From Saprospiraceae bacterium (GTDB taxonomy: Bacteria; Bacteroidota; Bacteroidia; Chitinophagales; Saprospiraceae): DNA of 37,504 bases. Shown here one piece after another: positions 17,387-26,338 of this stretch. The position numbers were made by a program, and so were the translations under genes. The stretch is taken from assembly GCA_028284395.1 (NCBI GenBank), contig JANQRV010000601.1, positions 1-37,504 of the forward strand. The letters are read 5' to 3'. Under the pieces are notes generated by a model, which was not told where the DNA came from, made no database searches, and saw only the letters and a program-made list of their open reading frames with translations. Numbering within the stretch: position 1 is the first letter of the stretch; each line of letters begins with the position of its first letter.

Positions 17387-18217
17387 ATGAATTACGAAGA
17401 AAAAATACAAAAGATAGAAACGCACATCCGCAACAATGTGGGTCAACCACTCCACCTTGCAGAAATGGCCAGGATGGCCCACTGTTCCACCTTCCACTTC
17501 CACCGCATTTTTAAGGCAATGACCGGAGAGACCCTCAAGTCTTTTACTGTCCGGATCCGCATGGAGCACGCTGCCACTCTTCTGAAGAACACCGATTATG
17601 ACGCCGCAGAAATCGGACACCGCGTTGGTTATGAGTTTCCAGAAAGTTTCAGCCGGGCTTTCCAACATCACTATGGCCGCAGTCCAAGCCAATTCAGAGG
17701 CGAAAAGCGGCCCGTTTTCCAAAGCAAGGTAGAAGAGGCCATCCAAAGAAGAATCAGCGAAAAAGTCATCCCCGTCACTTTCCGCGACCTTCCGGAGACT
17801 CCCCTGATCTGCGTCGCTCACGAAGGTGATTACAACGATGTTGGCAAAGCTTGGGGACAATTGTTCCAATCTGTTCAACTGAAGGGATTCCCCCAATCTT
17901 TCGGCGTATCCTACTCGGATCCAGCCATCACCGACACCCTAAAAATTCGTTACGACGCCTGTGTCCTAAAGAGTTCGACCAGTGGATATTCCCCTCCAGC
18001 CTTTGAGCGCTTACTGGCCGGGGGTAAATATGCCATAGCCAGGCACCAAGGTCCCTATCACCAACTCAACGAAACCTATGAGCTACTATTTGGCCTCTGG
18101 CTCCCCAGCAGCTACAAGAGATTGCGCGACGAACCCTGCCTGGAGAATTACCTCAATGATCCGAGGACGACTAAAGAAGCGGATTTGGTAACGGAGATTA
18201 TGATGCCGATAGAATGA
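17387..18217 (+). CDS. AraC-family regulator with C-terminal GyrI-like effector domain
   Basis: A 276-aa protein of the Rob/SoxS-GyrI layout. The N-terminal AraC helix-turn-helix (1-105) has EMARMAHCSTFHFHRIFKAMTG and EIGHRVGYEFPESFSRAFQHHYG. The C-terminal domain (about 125-276) is GyrI-like (VTFRDLPETPLICVAHEGDY, KYAIARHQGPYHQLNETY). Such proteins bind small, often hydrophobic or cationic, ligands and switch on detoxification or efflux genes. It is transcribed away from the FGE-like operon, with 104 bases between the two starts. Repeat copy B separates it from the next gene, a free-standing GyrI-like protein, a likely functional partner. Confidence 0.93.
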   Translation: MNYEEKIQKIETHIRNNVGQPLHLAEMARMAHCSTFHFHRIFKAMTGETLKSFTVRIRMEHAATLLKNTDYDAAEIGHRVGYEFPESFSRAFQHHYGRSPSQFRGEKRPVFQSKVEEAIQRRISEKVIPVTFRDLPETPLICVAHEGDYNDVGKAWGQLFQSVQLKGFPQSFGVSYSDPAITDTLKIRYDACVLKSSTSGYSPPAFERLLAGGKYAIARHQGPYHQLNETYELLFGLWLPSSYKRLRDEPCLENYLNDPRTTKEADLVTEIMMPIE

Positions 18218-18540
18218 TGCTGTGATACTACGGACGCCTTGGCGGCTACCTTGATACTGGGATGCTATGATACTATGATGCTGCATTCGTCTTAACGACG
18301 AATTGGGTACTTTACTAGCAACGGTCAGACGGCTCCAAGCCATCTGACCGGTAAGCGAAAAGGTTCATCGTTGATGAAAGCTGGTTGTGCCCAACATCAT
18401 AGCATCCAGGTCATCGCCAAGATGACCATAGCATCAAAGCATCTCGCCAAGTGTGCAGCCACAGCAACCAAAGAAGCCATAGTAGCAACAGCAGCAATAG
18501 CAACCATAGTAACAATAGCAACCATAGCAACAACAGTAAA
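18215..18540 (+). repeat. Composite hairpin/tail repeat, copy B (full length, best reference copy)
   Basis: It fills the 334-base gap between two plus-strand genes. Its first triplet is the TGA of the upstream gene. It then has hairpin attcgtc / gacgaat (18285-18303), the core hairpin cggtcagacggct / agccatctgaccg (18322-18350, loop cca, one mismatch), a gctgg / ccaac near-hairpin, and ggtcat / atgacc (18409-18427). Next is the junction catctcgccaagtgtgcagcc and an A/C-rich tail of agc, aac, cat and agt triplets (about 18455-18540). The tail ends 11 bases before the ATG at 18552. It shares about 130 nearly identical bases with copy A. Confidence 0.9.
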
Positions 18541-18551
18541 CCAATTATCTT

Positions 18552-19178
18552 ATGACAAAAATTGATTTCAAAAAGCAAAACAAGGGCTGGTACCGCCCAT
18601 CCACCAATGTCATCGAAATTGTCGACATTCCCGACTTGCCATTCCTGATGATCGACGGCAAGCATTACTCACAAAAATCCGCCACCTTTCAACCGGCCAT
18701 CGAGGCTCTTTTCGGTATGGCTTACACGATGAGATTTCTATTCAAAAATGAAGTGCACAAGCCGGAAGGTTATTACGAGTACGTCATCCCGCCGTTGGAA
18801 GGCCTTTGGTGGATGCACTCCGGCAATCCCCATTTCGATGCGGAGCAATGGGAAGACTGGCGTTGGACCCTGATGATCCGCCAACCTGAATTTTTCGATG
18901 CCGATATGATCGAAGAGGCCAGGGAAATACTCCGCAAAAAGAAAAACCCCAGCGAATTACCCAATTTGAGGTATGAGCGTTATGCCGAAGGAAAATCGGT
19001 CCAAACCATGCACATCGGCCCCTACCACGAGGAAGGGCCGACCATTCAAAAGATGCATGATTTCGTAGCAGAGAAAGGCCTGGAACTACACGGTAAACAC
19101 CATGAGATCTACATCGGAGATGTACGAAGGGCAGCCCCCGAACGCCTCAAGACCGTTTTGCGACACCCCGTACGCTAA
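18552..19178 (+). CDS. GyrI-like small-molecule-binding protein
   Basis: A 208-aa cytoplasmic protein with the stand-alone GyrI-like layout: IDFKKQNKGWYRPST at the start, VDIPDLPFLMIDGKHY, the central PLEGLWWMHSG, and the C-terminal hallmark VQTMHIGPYHEEGPT with YIGDVRRAAPERLKTVLRHPV. Related proteins bind or hydrolyse small hydrophobic compounds. The aromatic-rich central part (GLWWMHSGNP, WEDWRWTLMI) fits a ligand pocket. It follows the AraC-GyrI regulator in the same direction across repeat copy B. Its stop lies 6 bases from the stop of the convergent SGNH hydrolase gene, so no terminator fits between them. Confidence 0.9.
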   Translation: MTKIDFKKQNKGWYRPSTNVIEIVDIPDLPFLMIDGKHYSQKSATFQPAIEALFGMAYTMRFLFKNEVHKPEGYYEYVIPPLEGLWWMHSGNPHFDAEQWEDWRWTLMIRQPEFFDADMIEEAREILRKKKNPSELPNLRYERYAEGKSVQTMHIGPYHEEGPTIQKMHDFVAEKGLELHGKHHEIYIGDVRRAAPERLKTVLRHPVR

Positions 19179-19184
19179 AACACG

Positions 19185-19943
19185 CTATTCCCACTTCAAC
19201 TTCCCGAAAGTTTCCAACCACTTATCTGCCATCAACTGCGCTCCGGCAAGTGAAGGATGTACGCCATCCGGACACCAATAGGAAACGGGCGCCGATTGAA
19301 GAGCATCGGCAAAAATGCCGTGGTAGGGAATAAATTCCGCTTTGAACTCCTGAGCAATGGTTCGCGCAGCAGCCCGGTAGGCATTGAATGCGGGAAACCA
19401 CGCGTCGTTGATGGCAGATCCACCTTCGACGGCAAAGGGTTCGCAAATAATCAACCGGACATCGGGGATGGCCGTCATGGTTCGGTCGAGGAGTGCTCTG
19501 AAGTCCGCTTCGTACTCCTTGACCGTTCCTTTATAACTGTGGGACAAGGTGTGCCAAAAATCGTTGACCCCAATCAGGATACTCAGCACATCGGGCGATA
19601 AATTCAGGCAATCTTCTTCCCAGCGATTGGCCAACTGAAAAACTTTGTGCCCGCTGATCCCGCGATTGTAGATCCGAAGATTGGCTCCGGGATTATCCGC
19701 TAACAATCGGGCTCCGGCCAGGAAGGCATAACCGCCTCCCATACCACGAGAATTATTGGCATAGTAAGCTCCCCGATTGCGACCGGCGTCGGTAATGGAG
19801 TCGCCTTGAAATAGAATGGTAGCGCCCTGTGGGATATTTGGATTGGGTTCCGTAGGCTTTGAAAAAGCCAGTGGGAAAATGGCTGGCAGGCCCAACGCGA
19901 AAGCGGAACGCTGCAAAAATTGACGTCGGTTTCTTCGATTCAT
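19185..19943 (-). CDS. Tat-exported SGNH/GDSL hydrolase
   Basis: A 252-aa esterase-type hydrolase. The N-terminus NRRNRRQFLQRSAFALGLP is a good Tat signal (RRQFLQ), so it is probably exported folded. The SGNH blocks are in order: Ser49 in FQGDSITD, the Gly block (IYNRGISGHKV), the Asn block IGVNDFW, and Asp226 with His229 in CPDGVHPSLAG. All catalytic residues are present. The family removes acetyl or other acyl groups from glycans or lipids; the substrate here is unknown. It is 22 bases after the bicupin gene and probably in the same transcript. Confidence 0.93.
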   Translation of the reverse strand: MNRRNRRQFLQRSAFALGLPAIFPLAFSKPTEPNPNIPQGATILFQGDSITDAGRNRGAYYANNSRGMGGGYAFLAGARLLADNPGANLRIYNRGISGHKVFQLANRWEEDCLNLSPDVLSILIGVNDFWHTLSHSYKGTVKEYEADFRALLDRTMTAIPDVRLIICEPFAVEGGSAINDAWFPAFNAYRAAARTIAQEFKAEFIPYHGIFADALQSAPVSYWCPDGVHPSLAGAQLMADKWLETFGKLKWE

Positions 19944-19965
19944 TTTTGCTTCGAATATAACAAAC

Positions 19966-20778
19966 CTATTGATTTCCTACCGCTTTTTCAACGACGATGT
20001 ATTTGAGCATTCCATGCCCCTTGCTCGTCCAGGATCCGCGATACCCCTTCGGAATGACCAGGAAGTCTCCGGAATAAAAGTCGTGCTTTTGCGCATCGGG
20101 GCTCTGCAAAGTCAACTGCCCCGACAAAACAGCAATCATTTTTTCCTGCTGCGGGGCAGACAGATCTACCGCACGCGGTCGCTCCCCCCGGATCGAGATC
20201 CGCAACTCATCTCCCATAAAAAGCGTTTCTTCGAATAAGCCGTCCTGCGACAGATCCACCGACAATCCCGCCAGTTTATCCTTGTCCAGCAACTGCGGCA
20301 ACAATTGCTTGGACACCTTCGCTTCCGGTGCTCGCGGAGTACTGATTACCGAAAGTTCGTAGTGCAGATTCGTGCCGGCCATCACTTCCCAGTCCCCCGT
20401 ATACCCCTTCGGGATGGTGAAGTGTTCGCCGGAATAAAAGTAAATGTCGTCGCCGCCGGTCGGCCTTGCCCGAGCCTTCCCATTGAAGATGTAGACGTAC
20501 TCATCAATCGAGAAATTTTCCATGGTCCCTGGCCACGATTGACTGGAAACAACGTAGACCGACAAGTCCTCGCCCCGGTACAATTGCTTCTGATAAAACT
20601 CCCTTGTCGGTTCATTTTTTAGTTTCATTTGCTGCAAGTCATTCCCCGACAGATCCGACGGAGCCAATTGCAGCGGCTGAAGGACATCCTCCGATGAATT
20701 CTGGGCGGACAAGACGGACGAAGCGGCCGATAAAATGCAGATGGCGGTGAGCCAGGTAAGAATGGTTTGTTGTATCAT
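19966..20778 (-). CDS. Exported bicupin (DUF861/cupin_3-like repeats)
   Basis: A 270-aa protein with a signal peptide (1-25, ILTWLTAICILSAASSVLSAQ). It carries two similar cupin units. Each has a late conserved strand pair, YFYSGEHFTIPKGYTGDW in the first and DFYSGDFLVIPKGYRGSW in the second, so the protein arose by internal duplication. DUF861-type cupins include ureidoglycine aminohydrolase, but the usual His metal ligands are not evident, so a binding or structural role is as likely as an enzyme. Repeat copy C fills the space from the upstream serine hydrolase gene to this ATG, and the SGNH hydrolase follows closely. Confidence 0.85.
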   Translation of the reverse strand: MIQQTILTWLTAICILSAASSVLSAQNSSEDVLQPLQLAPSDLSGNDLQQMKLKNEPTREFYQKQLYRGEDLSVYVVSSQSWPGTMENFSIDEYVYIFNGKARARPTGGDDIYFYSGEHFTIPKGYTGDWEVMAGTNLHYELSVISTPRAPEAKVSKQLLPQLLDKDKLAGLSVDLSQDGLFEETLFMGDELRISIRGERPRAVDLSAPQQEKMIAVLSGQLTLQSPDAQKHDFYSGDFLVIPKGYRGSWTSKGHGMLKYIVVEKAVGNQ

Positions 20779-20991
20779 TTATTGCTGCTGTTGTTACTAT
20801 GGTTGCTATTGCTTCTTTGGTTGCTGTGGTTGCTTTGGTTGCTTTGGTTGCTTTGGTTGCACACTTGGCGAGATGCTGCGATGCTATGATGCTGGGCACA
20901 ACCAGCTTTCTTCGCTGATTGGTTTGACGGCTTGGAGCCGTCTGACCGTTGCTGGTACAGCATCAAGGTCGCCGCCAAGGCATCCGCAGTG
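20779..20991 (-). repeat. Composite hairpin/tail repeat, copy C
   Basis: It reads on the minus strand between the stop of the serine hydrolase (20992) and the ATG of the bicupin (20778), filling the gap completely. It holds a ttggcggcgaccttgatgctg segment, the core hairpin (20921-20947, loop tgg, two positions altered), gctgg / ccagc, the junction catctcgccaagtgtgcaacc, and then a tail of aac-caa-agc triplets ending agcagcaataaATG. It is shorter than A and B because it lacks the attcgtc hairpin block. Confidence 0.88.
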
Positions 20992-22548
20992 TCATTCCTT
21001 CAATCGTTTCAACATCTCCCGGCCATTCAAATTTTCCGGGTTCAATTCAAGCGACTTCTCATAATTGCGAATCGCCAATTCCTTCTTGCCCGCCACCATG
21101 TATGCTTCTCCTAAACTGTCGTAAGCATTGAAAGATTCCGGAAATACCTCGACGTTTAGCTGGAAAGCCTCGATGGCCAGTTCGGTCAGTCCACCGTTCA
21201 AAATGCGATATCCGATGTTGTTCATCTCAGCTTCTCCAAATGCACCTACGGACGCTTGTAATACCTTGCGATATAGGTCCAGGGCTTGATCTTTAGCACC
21301 GTGCTGCAATAGTAGTGCCCCGATGTCATACATACCGGCTTCGGAAATGGCATACTTCAAAGTATCCCTGCGCAAGCTATGGAAGGTCTGAACGGCTTCC
21401 GTCACATTACTTTTGATCAACTTTTGCTGAAACGGAATCTCCATAGGCATTGGAAATTCGCCCTCCGAATGGAGACTTACCAATGCACGCATGATCGATC
21501 TGATCTTAGAGTCTCTTTCACGGCGATTGGTGTAAATGGCAATCGACAACTTACGGCTCGGAATGCGCAGAACATAGGTGGTGAATCCACTGGTTCCTCC
21601 AGTGTGATCTAAAATCTTAATGCCTTTGAAAAAACGGACAAACCAGCCGTAGCCATATCCTTCACCATCCGATTTCCCTTTGGCACCCCAGGCCTGAAAG
21701 GCGTCTTGCAATTCTTTTTTAGGGACGAGTCGATCGGTGTACAAGGCCTGATCCCATTTTACAAAGTCTTCAACTGATGCGTACACAACACCATCTCCTT
21801 GAATGGCGCTGGTCAAACTTTGATCCGACGGCAATACCTGGTCGTCCCCTACAAAATAGCCGTACGCTCTTTGTGGAATCGAATCTCCCGCCACGTAAAT
21901 GCGCGCATCCGTCATTCCCAACGGTTCAAAGATTTCCTTCTCCATAAATTTCGGATAGGTCATCCCCGTGAGCTTTTCGACGATCAACGGCAAAACTGTA
22001 TAGGCGGTGTTGCTGTATCGAAATTGACTACCGGGTGGAAAATAAGTAGCATCAGTGCGTTTCAGGCTGTCCATCATTTCTTGGTTCAGGAGCGGCTCCG
22101 TTCGTCCCTCCGCAAGAAAGTGTCCGTAATCAATCAACCCCGATCGGTGCGTAAGTAAATGACGTACGGTGACTGCTTTTCCATACGAAGGAAAGTCGGG
22201 AAAAAGATCTACTAGTGTCGTCTCAAAATCCAATAGACCACGGCGAACCAGCATCATGATGGCCATGGCAGTGTATTGTTTGGATACCGATGCCAGTCGA
22301 TAATTCGTTTTGGTTGTTGCCAAGATCTTTTTTTCGATATCCGCATAACCATAGGCGCCGGATCGGACCATCTCCCCGTCCTTAACCACCACAAAACTGG
22401 CACCGGGACGTTCGCCCGAATAAGGTTTAAAGAGAAAGTCGATGGTTTGTTGAGTGGAATCCGGTGTCACTGCCTCCAGTACAAAAGAGGAAAAGCAACT
22501 CAGGACAAGCAGTACCGACATCTTGAAAAAGCTCATTATTTCATCCAT
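20992..22548 (-). CDS. Exported serine hydrolase (beta-lactamase/class C-like) with C-terminal TPR
   Basis: A 518-aa protein with a signal peptide (about 1-25). The penicillin-binding/beta-lactamase-fold domain (about 30-370) has the nucleophile Ser87 and Lys90 in ASVSKQYTA, Tyr178 in the YSN motif (RYSNTAYTV), and His315 in DHTGGTSG, so it should be active as an esterase, peptidase or D-aminoacyl hydrolase. The C-terminal 130 residues hold TPR repeats (NAYDSLGEAYMVAGKKELAIRNYEKSLELNPEN). This fusion is common in Bacteroidota. It lies 85 bases downstream of the LytTR response regulator. The alternative ATG at 22536 gives an almost identical protein. Confidence 0.92.
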   Translation of the reverse strand: MDEIMSFFKMSVLLVLSCFSSFVLEAVTPDSTQQTIDFLFKPYSGERPGASFVVVKDGEMVRSGAYGYADIEKKILATTKTNYRLASVSKQYTAMAIMMLVRRGLLDFETTLVDLFPDFPSYGKAVTVRHLLTHRSGLIDYGHFLAEGRTEPLLNQEMMDSLKRTDATYFPPGSQFRYSNTAYTVLPLIVEKLTGMTYPKFMEKEIFEPLGMTDARIYVAGDSIPQRAYGYFVGDDQVLPSDQSLTSAIQGDGVVYASVEDFVKWDQALYTDRLVPKKELQDAFQAWGAKGKSDGEGYGYGWFVRFFKGIKILDHTGGTSGFTTYVLRIPSRKLSIAIYTNRRERDSKIRSIMRALVSLHSEGEFPMPMEIPFQQKLIKSNVTEAVQTFHSLRRDTLKYAISEAGMYDIGALLLQHGAKDQALDLYRKVLQASVGAFGEAEMNNIGYRILNGGLTELAIEAFQLNVEVFPESFNAYDSLGEAYMVAGKKELAIRNYEKSLELNPENLNGREMLKRLKE

Positions 22549-22632
22549 TTTTGGTGACTCACAATGATACGTTGAAAATCAATGGACAAAAAATGGAAAA
22601 GTATGAACGGTACTATAAACTTCTGAACGGCT

Positions 22633-23319
22633 TTATCCGATCCGATCCTTGATCGCCTTAAATTTCGTCCGGCTAATTGGAATGCACTCTCCATTTCGCA
22701 AAAGAATTTCGTATTTGCCCGATATGGATTTCACCATTTTTAGGTTGACAATAAAGGACTTGTGGATTCTTTCAAAATCAACCGACAGTAATTTGGCCAG
22801 GTGATGTAAGGATTTGTCGTGTAAAAGGGATTGTCCATCGGTGAGGAAAAGTTCCGACAAATTACCCGCTCCTTTAATGTAACAAATGTCTTTCACTTCT
22901 ACGAGTTCCAGTTTTTGCTTCTTCCGTACCGCCAGATACTTGACGGGAATTTCGGCGCGATAAGCTTTATTGGAATAGCGATCAAAGGCCTTCTGAAGAC
23001 GGGATTTGCCGAAGGGTTTGGGAATAAAGTCCAGCACACCGTACTCGTAAGCAAGGATGGCTTTTTCCGTATACGCGGAGAGGATCATCGTATGAAATGA
23101 ACTCGCTACGGATTCCTCCAGTAGCTGAAAGCCATTCTTACCATTGAGATTGAGATCCAACATCAGCAGATCTACGGGAAATTCCGAAAGATGAAGTCGC
23201 GCTCCTTCCAGAGAGGCCTTCGTCGTTAGCTGTCGCAGCTGTGCGCCCAGTATCTCGCGGGTTAGTCGTTCAATTCGCTGAGCGATTAGTGCTTCATCTT
23301 CGACAATTAATATGCGCAT
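22633..23319 (-). CDS. LytTR-family response regulator
   Basis: A 228-aa regulator. The receiver domain (1-120) has acidic residues in IVEDEALIA, the phospho-acceptor Asp55 in LLMLDLNLNGKNG, and Lys in DFIPKPFGKSRL. The LytTR DNA-binding domain (about 125-228) has YLAVRKKQKLELVEVKDI, FERIHKSFIVNLKMV and ISRTKFKAIKDRI. The start is 7 bases after the stop of the sensor kinase gene, so the two form a pair. The serine hydrolase behind it is a plausible target or cotranscribed gene. Confidence 0.95.
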   Translation of the reverse strand: MRILIVEDEALIAQRIERLTREILGAQLRQLTTKASLEGARLHLSEFPVDLLMLDLNLNGKNGFQLLEESVASSFHTMILSAYTEKAILAYEYGVLDFIPKPFGKSRLQKAFDRYSNKAYRAEIPVKYLAVRKKQKLELVEVKDICYIKGAGNLSELFLTDGQSLLHDKSLHHLAKLLSVDFERIHKSFIVNLKMVKSISGKYEILLRNGECIPISRTKFKAIKDRIG

Positions 23320-23326
23320 GTGGTTT

Positions 23327-25069
23327 TCAAGTTAATCTCACCTTATCAAAAAAAGCGCCGCCAATCACAATGCTGACTTGCCATCCATTCTCAACCCGCC
23401 CACTTTTCAGTTGCCAGTTGTCTTTGTAGGCGCCATTCAATCTTGCTTCGATGTATTTCAGGCCGGTACCTTTAACCAACAGCCCTTCCTCACTACTTTC
23501 AACTTCCCCATCGTTAAAAAAGCGATATTCGATGGCCCCTTTGTTCAACTGAAGTTTTTCCAACAAGAAGCGCCCTGTGCGCTTTTGAGCGTAGCCATGG
23601 GTAATGCCGTTTTCCAACAAAGTATGAAAGATCCCGGGTGGGATTTTTTCCTCCCCGGTCAATCCCTGCGTCTCCAGGACAAATTTGGAATTCTTGCGGT
23701 ATTCCATGATCTTTAAATGGATGCGACAAAGATTGATTTCATCCTGAATCGACACCAGTTGTTGGTCAGCCACCTTGCTGACCATTCGAAACTCCTCCGC
23801 CAACCGCTCCACGAAATCCGAAGCCCCCTGGGGGTCTTGATCGATTAGCTCCTGCAATGAAGCCAGCGAATTCAGTACGAAGTGCGGTTGTATGCTCTTT
23901 TTCAGCAACTGATTTTCTAAAGTAGAGGACCGCAGCAAGGCGGATTGTTTCAATTGGATCTGGCGGTAAATACGTTGAGCGACTGAAAAAGTCATACAAA
24001 TCAAAAAGAAGATGACACCGGCGAAATAGCCGTATCCCAGTACATTCTCCATCCAAAGCAGGATCAATACCACGAAGCCGACAAAACCCAAAATTGTCCA
24101 GCCAATACCTTCCACTTTTTTCCAGATTCCATAGGATATGGCAACACCGGCACACCCCATTAGTAAACTCAGGTACTCCGTTTCGGTAAAGGCAAAATAG
24201 CCCAAAAAACTCACCAGGGCAAAGCCGCTCAACATCCAGATCCTATAGGGGACCGACATCTCCCAAAGCAGGAAGGCGATCAAAAACACACTGCCGAAAT
24301 TGGCTGCCAGGTGCGAATTTTCAAACGACATGTAGGGAATCAGAAATTCCGGGGTAAAAAAATCCTGATAGGGTTTCAAAATGGTCTTAATGGCATAGGA
24401 CATGCAATAAATACTCAAAAAGAAGAAGGCGATCTTCTTTCCAAAACCAAAATAAAACAGCAGGAAAAACATCGCGGAAGTCAAAAAAACCGTCAACATC
24501 AAAATCATCTGATGATTACCACTCCGATCGCGCTTCCGGAAATCAAAATAATTGCCCATCAGCAATCGGGCAATCCTCCATTGCGACGCTGCCATTTTTT
24601 CATGACGAACCACCAAATGATGTTCTCCCGTCTGTCGTAAATGAGCCGGAATGATGGAATAGAATTGATATCGACCAAATTGTGCTCGCCTTCGCTCCGT
24701 TCCGATGGTACCGTTCTGCTGAATCAACTCTCCATCCCAATAAACTTCATGCGCCCCCCGAAATCCTACGGCCTTCAGGGCCAGGACTCCTCGATAGTCT
24801 TGAGGCAATACAACCTTTGCTCGGATCCAGTGACTCTCCCCTAACTGTAGCCGTTCCAAGTTGATCCTTCCGTCGTGAATCGATGCCTCACAGCCCGGTC
24901 CCGGGCGATCCATGTTTTCGGTTCTGCAAATGTCGAGATGACGCAATAAGTAGATGCTTTTCTCTTCATCGTAAAAGGGAATGGTATCTTGTCCCCAGGC
25001 AAACTGAAAACAGACACAAAGGGCCCAACACAATAGTCTGATCCGCTGCCAAAATTGAAGTTCTTTCAT
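23327..25069 (-). CDS. LytS/YehU-type sensor histidine kinase with 7TM input
   Basis: A 580-aa protein. The signal peptide (1-26) is followed by a periplasmic beta-sandwich (about 27-175, GESHWIRAKVVLPQDYRG, HEVYWDGELIQQNG) of the 7TMR-DISM type. About seven membrane helices (about 185-370) follow. The cytoplasmic part has the His_kinase box with His396 in SIQPHFVLNSLASLQ and an ATPase with LLENGITHGYAQ and GTGLKYIEARL. It is a membrane sensor that phosphorylates the LytTR regulator encoded 7 bases downstream. The ligand is unknown; DISM sandwich domains often bind carbohydrates or related ligands. Confidence 0.93.
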   Translation of the reverse strand: MKELQFWQRIRLLCWALCVCFQFAWGQDTIPFYDEEKSIYLLRHLDICRTENMDRPGPGCEASIHDGRINLERLQLGESHWIRAKVVLPQDYRGVLALKAVGFRGAHEVYWDGELIQQNGTIGTERRRAQFGRYQFYSIIPAHLRQTGEHHLVVRHEKMAASQWRIARLLMGNYFDFRKRDRSGNHQMILMLTVFLTSAMFFLLFYFGFGKKIAFFFLSIYCMSYAIKTILKPYQDFFTPEFLIPYMSFENSHLAANFGSVFLIAFLLWEMSVPYRIWMLSGFALVSFLGYFAFTETEYLSLLMGCAGVAISYGIWKKVEGIGWTILGFVGFVVLILLWMENVLGYGYFAGVIFFLICMTFSVAQRIYRQIQLKQSALLRSSTLENQLLKKSIQPHFVLNSLASLQELIDQDPQGASDFVERLAEEFRMVSKVADQQLVSIQDEINLCRIHLKIMEYRKNSKFVLETQGLTGEEKIPPGIFHTLLENGITHGYAQKRTGRFLLEKLQLNKGAIEYRFFNDGEVESSEEGLLVKGTGLKYIEARLNGAYKDNWQLKSGRVENGWQVSIVIGGAFFDKVRLT

Positions 25070-25127
25070 CCAGTTCTAGATTACAACATGTGGCTCCTTA
25101 CCCAAGAAGATACTAACATCAACCAAA

Positions 25128-25159
25128 TAAAGCTACACCATTCCATTTAGTATGACAAA
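25128..25159 (-). promoter_or_regulatory. Candidate Bacteroidota-type promoter for the sensor kinase/LytTR pair
   Basis: On the minus strand TTTG (25159-25156) is followed after 20 bases by TAGCTTTA (25135-25128). Only the last base differs from the TTTG...TAnnTTTG consensus. It lies 58 bases upstream of the kinase start, in the divergent gap with the acyltransferase gene. Confidence 0.4.
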
Positions 25160-25213
25160 TTGAGTCATTATCCCTTACCTTTAAGTAAATGATCATTACA
25201 AAAACGAAAAATC

Positions 25214-26326
25214 ATGACCGTCACCAACGACCAACCATCTGCCCTGGATAATCGCCTCCATTCGCTGGATTTTTTCCGCGGCCTGACCATGTTTTTATTG
25301 ATTGCAGAATTTACCACTTTTTTCAATCAGCTGACAGCCCCCGCCCTGGAGGGTAGTCTCCTATACGGTCTCGGCACGCAATTCCATCACCATCCCTGGA
25401 ATGGATTGCGCTTTTGGGACCTCATCCAACCGTTCTTCATGTTCATCGTTGGTGTCGCCATTCCATTATCGGTTCGAAATCGAAGGAATCGCGGGCAAAG
25501 CAACCGGGAAATTCGGAACCACGTACTCCAAAGATCCTTCCTCCTCTTGTTGCTGGGATGGGGCCTCTACTGCATCGGCCCCGGCCACATTGTTTTCAGG
25601 TTTCAGAATGTATTGGCTCAATTATCGGTCACTTATCTCCTGGCCTATTTGATCATGGATCGGCCGGTAGTTCAACAGATCTCGTTTTCCTTTCTTCTCA
25701 TTCTCCTCACGGAGATCATCTACCGAAGTTTTGCCGTGGAAGGATTCGATCAGGCATTCACCAAATTAGAAAATTTCGGAACCTGGCTCGATCTCCAGTA
25801 CGGTGGAGCGGACACGAATGGTGGCTGGGTTTCTTTTAATGCTATTCCGACCACCGCCCACACCATTTGGGGCGTCTTGGCCAGTCAATTATTGATCAGC
25901 GAACGCAGTCAGCAACAGAAATTGAGGGTTCTGGTTATTGCCGGCATCATCGGTCTGGTATTGGGGTATGCCCTTAATCCGATCACCCCCATCATCAAAC
26001 GCATTTGTACCTCCTCATTTATCCTAGCCAGTGGCGGTTGGACTTTCCTTACTTTGGCCCTGTCCTTTTGGTTGATCGATGTGAAAAAATGGCGCAAAGG
26101 AGTCCTTTTCTTTGCCATCGTTGGCATGAATCCACTTTTCATTTATTTGTTTGCACACATTGGTGGCGCAGACTTATTGCGCACGGTAGTCACTCCATTC
26201 ACAACCAGCCTTTTAGGTTGGATGGGTGACCTACCCATGGAAATGATCACCAGTTTGATCACATTAGCCCTCTTGTGGTACCTCTGCTATTCGCTGTACC
26301 AAAAACGGATCTTTATTCGGATCTGA
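25214..26326 (+). CDS. NagX/DUF5009-like integral membrane acyltransferase
   Basis: A 370-aa polytopic protein with about ten membrane helices. The N-terminal LHSLDFFRGLTMFLLIAEF is the signature of the heparan-alpha-glucosaminide N-acetyltransferase (HGSNAT)/NagX/DUF1624 superfamily. RFWDLIQPFFMFIVGVAIPLSV and FAIVGMNPLFIYLFAHIGG are also typical. These proteins are thought to transfer acetyl groups to sugars across the inner membrane or to act in amino-sugar use. It is divergent from the sensor kinase and stops 12 bases before the convergent GH140-type gene, so no terminator is seen between them. The sugar substrate is not known. Confidence 0.88.
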   Translation: MTVTNDQPSALDNRLHSLDFFRGLTMFLLIAEFTTFFNQLTAPALEGSLLYGLGTQFHHHPWNGLRFWDLIQPFFMFIVGVAIPLSVRNRRNRGQSNREIRNHVLQRSFLLLLLGWGLYCIGPGHIVFRFQNVLAQLSVTYLLAYLIMDRPVVQQISFSFLLILLTEIIYRSFAVEGFDQAFTKLENFGTWLDLQYGGADTNGGWVSFNAIPTTAHTIWGVLASQLLISERSQQQKLRVLVIAGIIGLVLGYALNPITPIIKRICTSSFILASGGWTFLTLALSFWLIDVKKWRKGVLFFAIVGMNPLFIYLFAHIGGADLLRTVVTPFTTSLLGWMGDLPMEMITSLITLALLWYLCYSLYQKRIFIRI

Positions 26327-26338
26327 GGATTTAGAACA

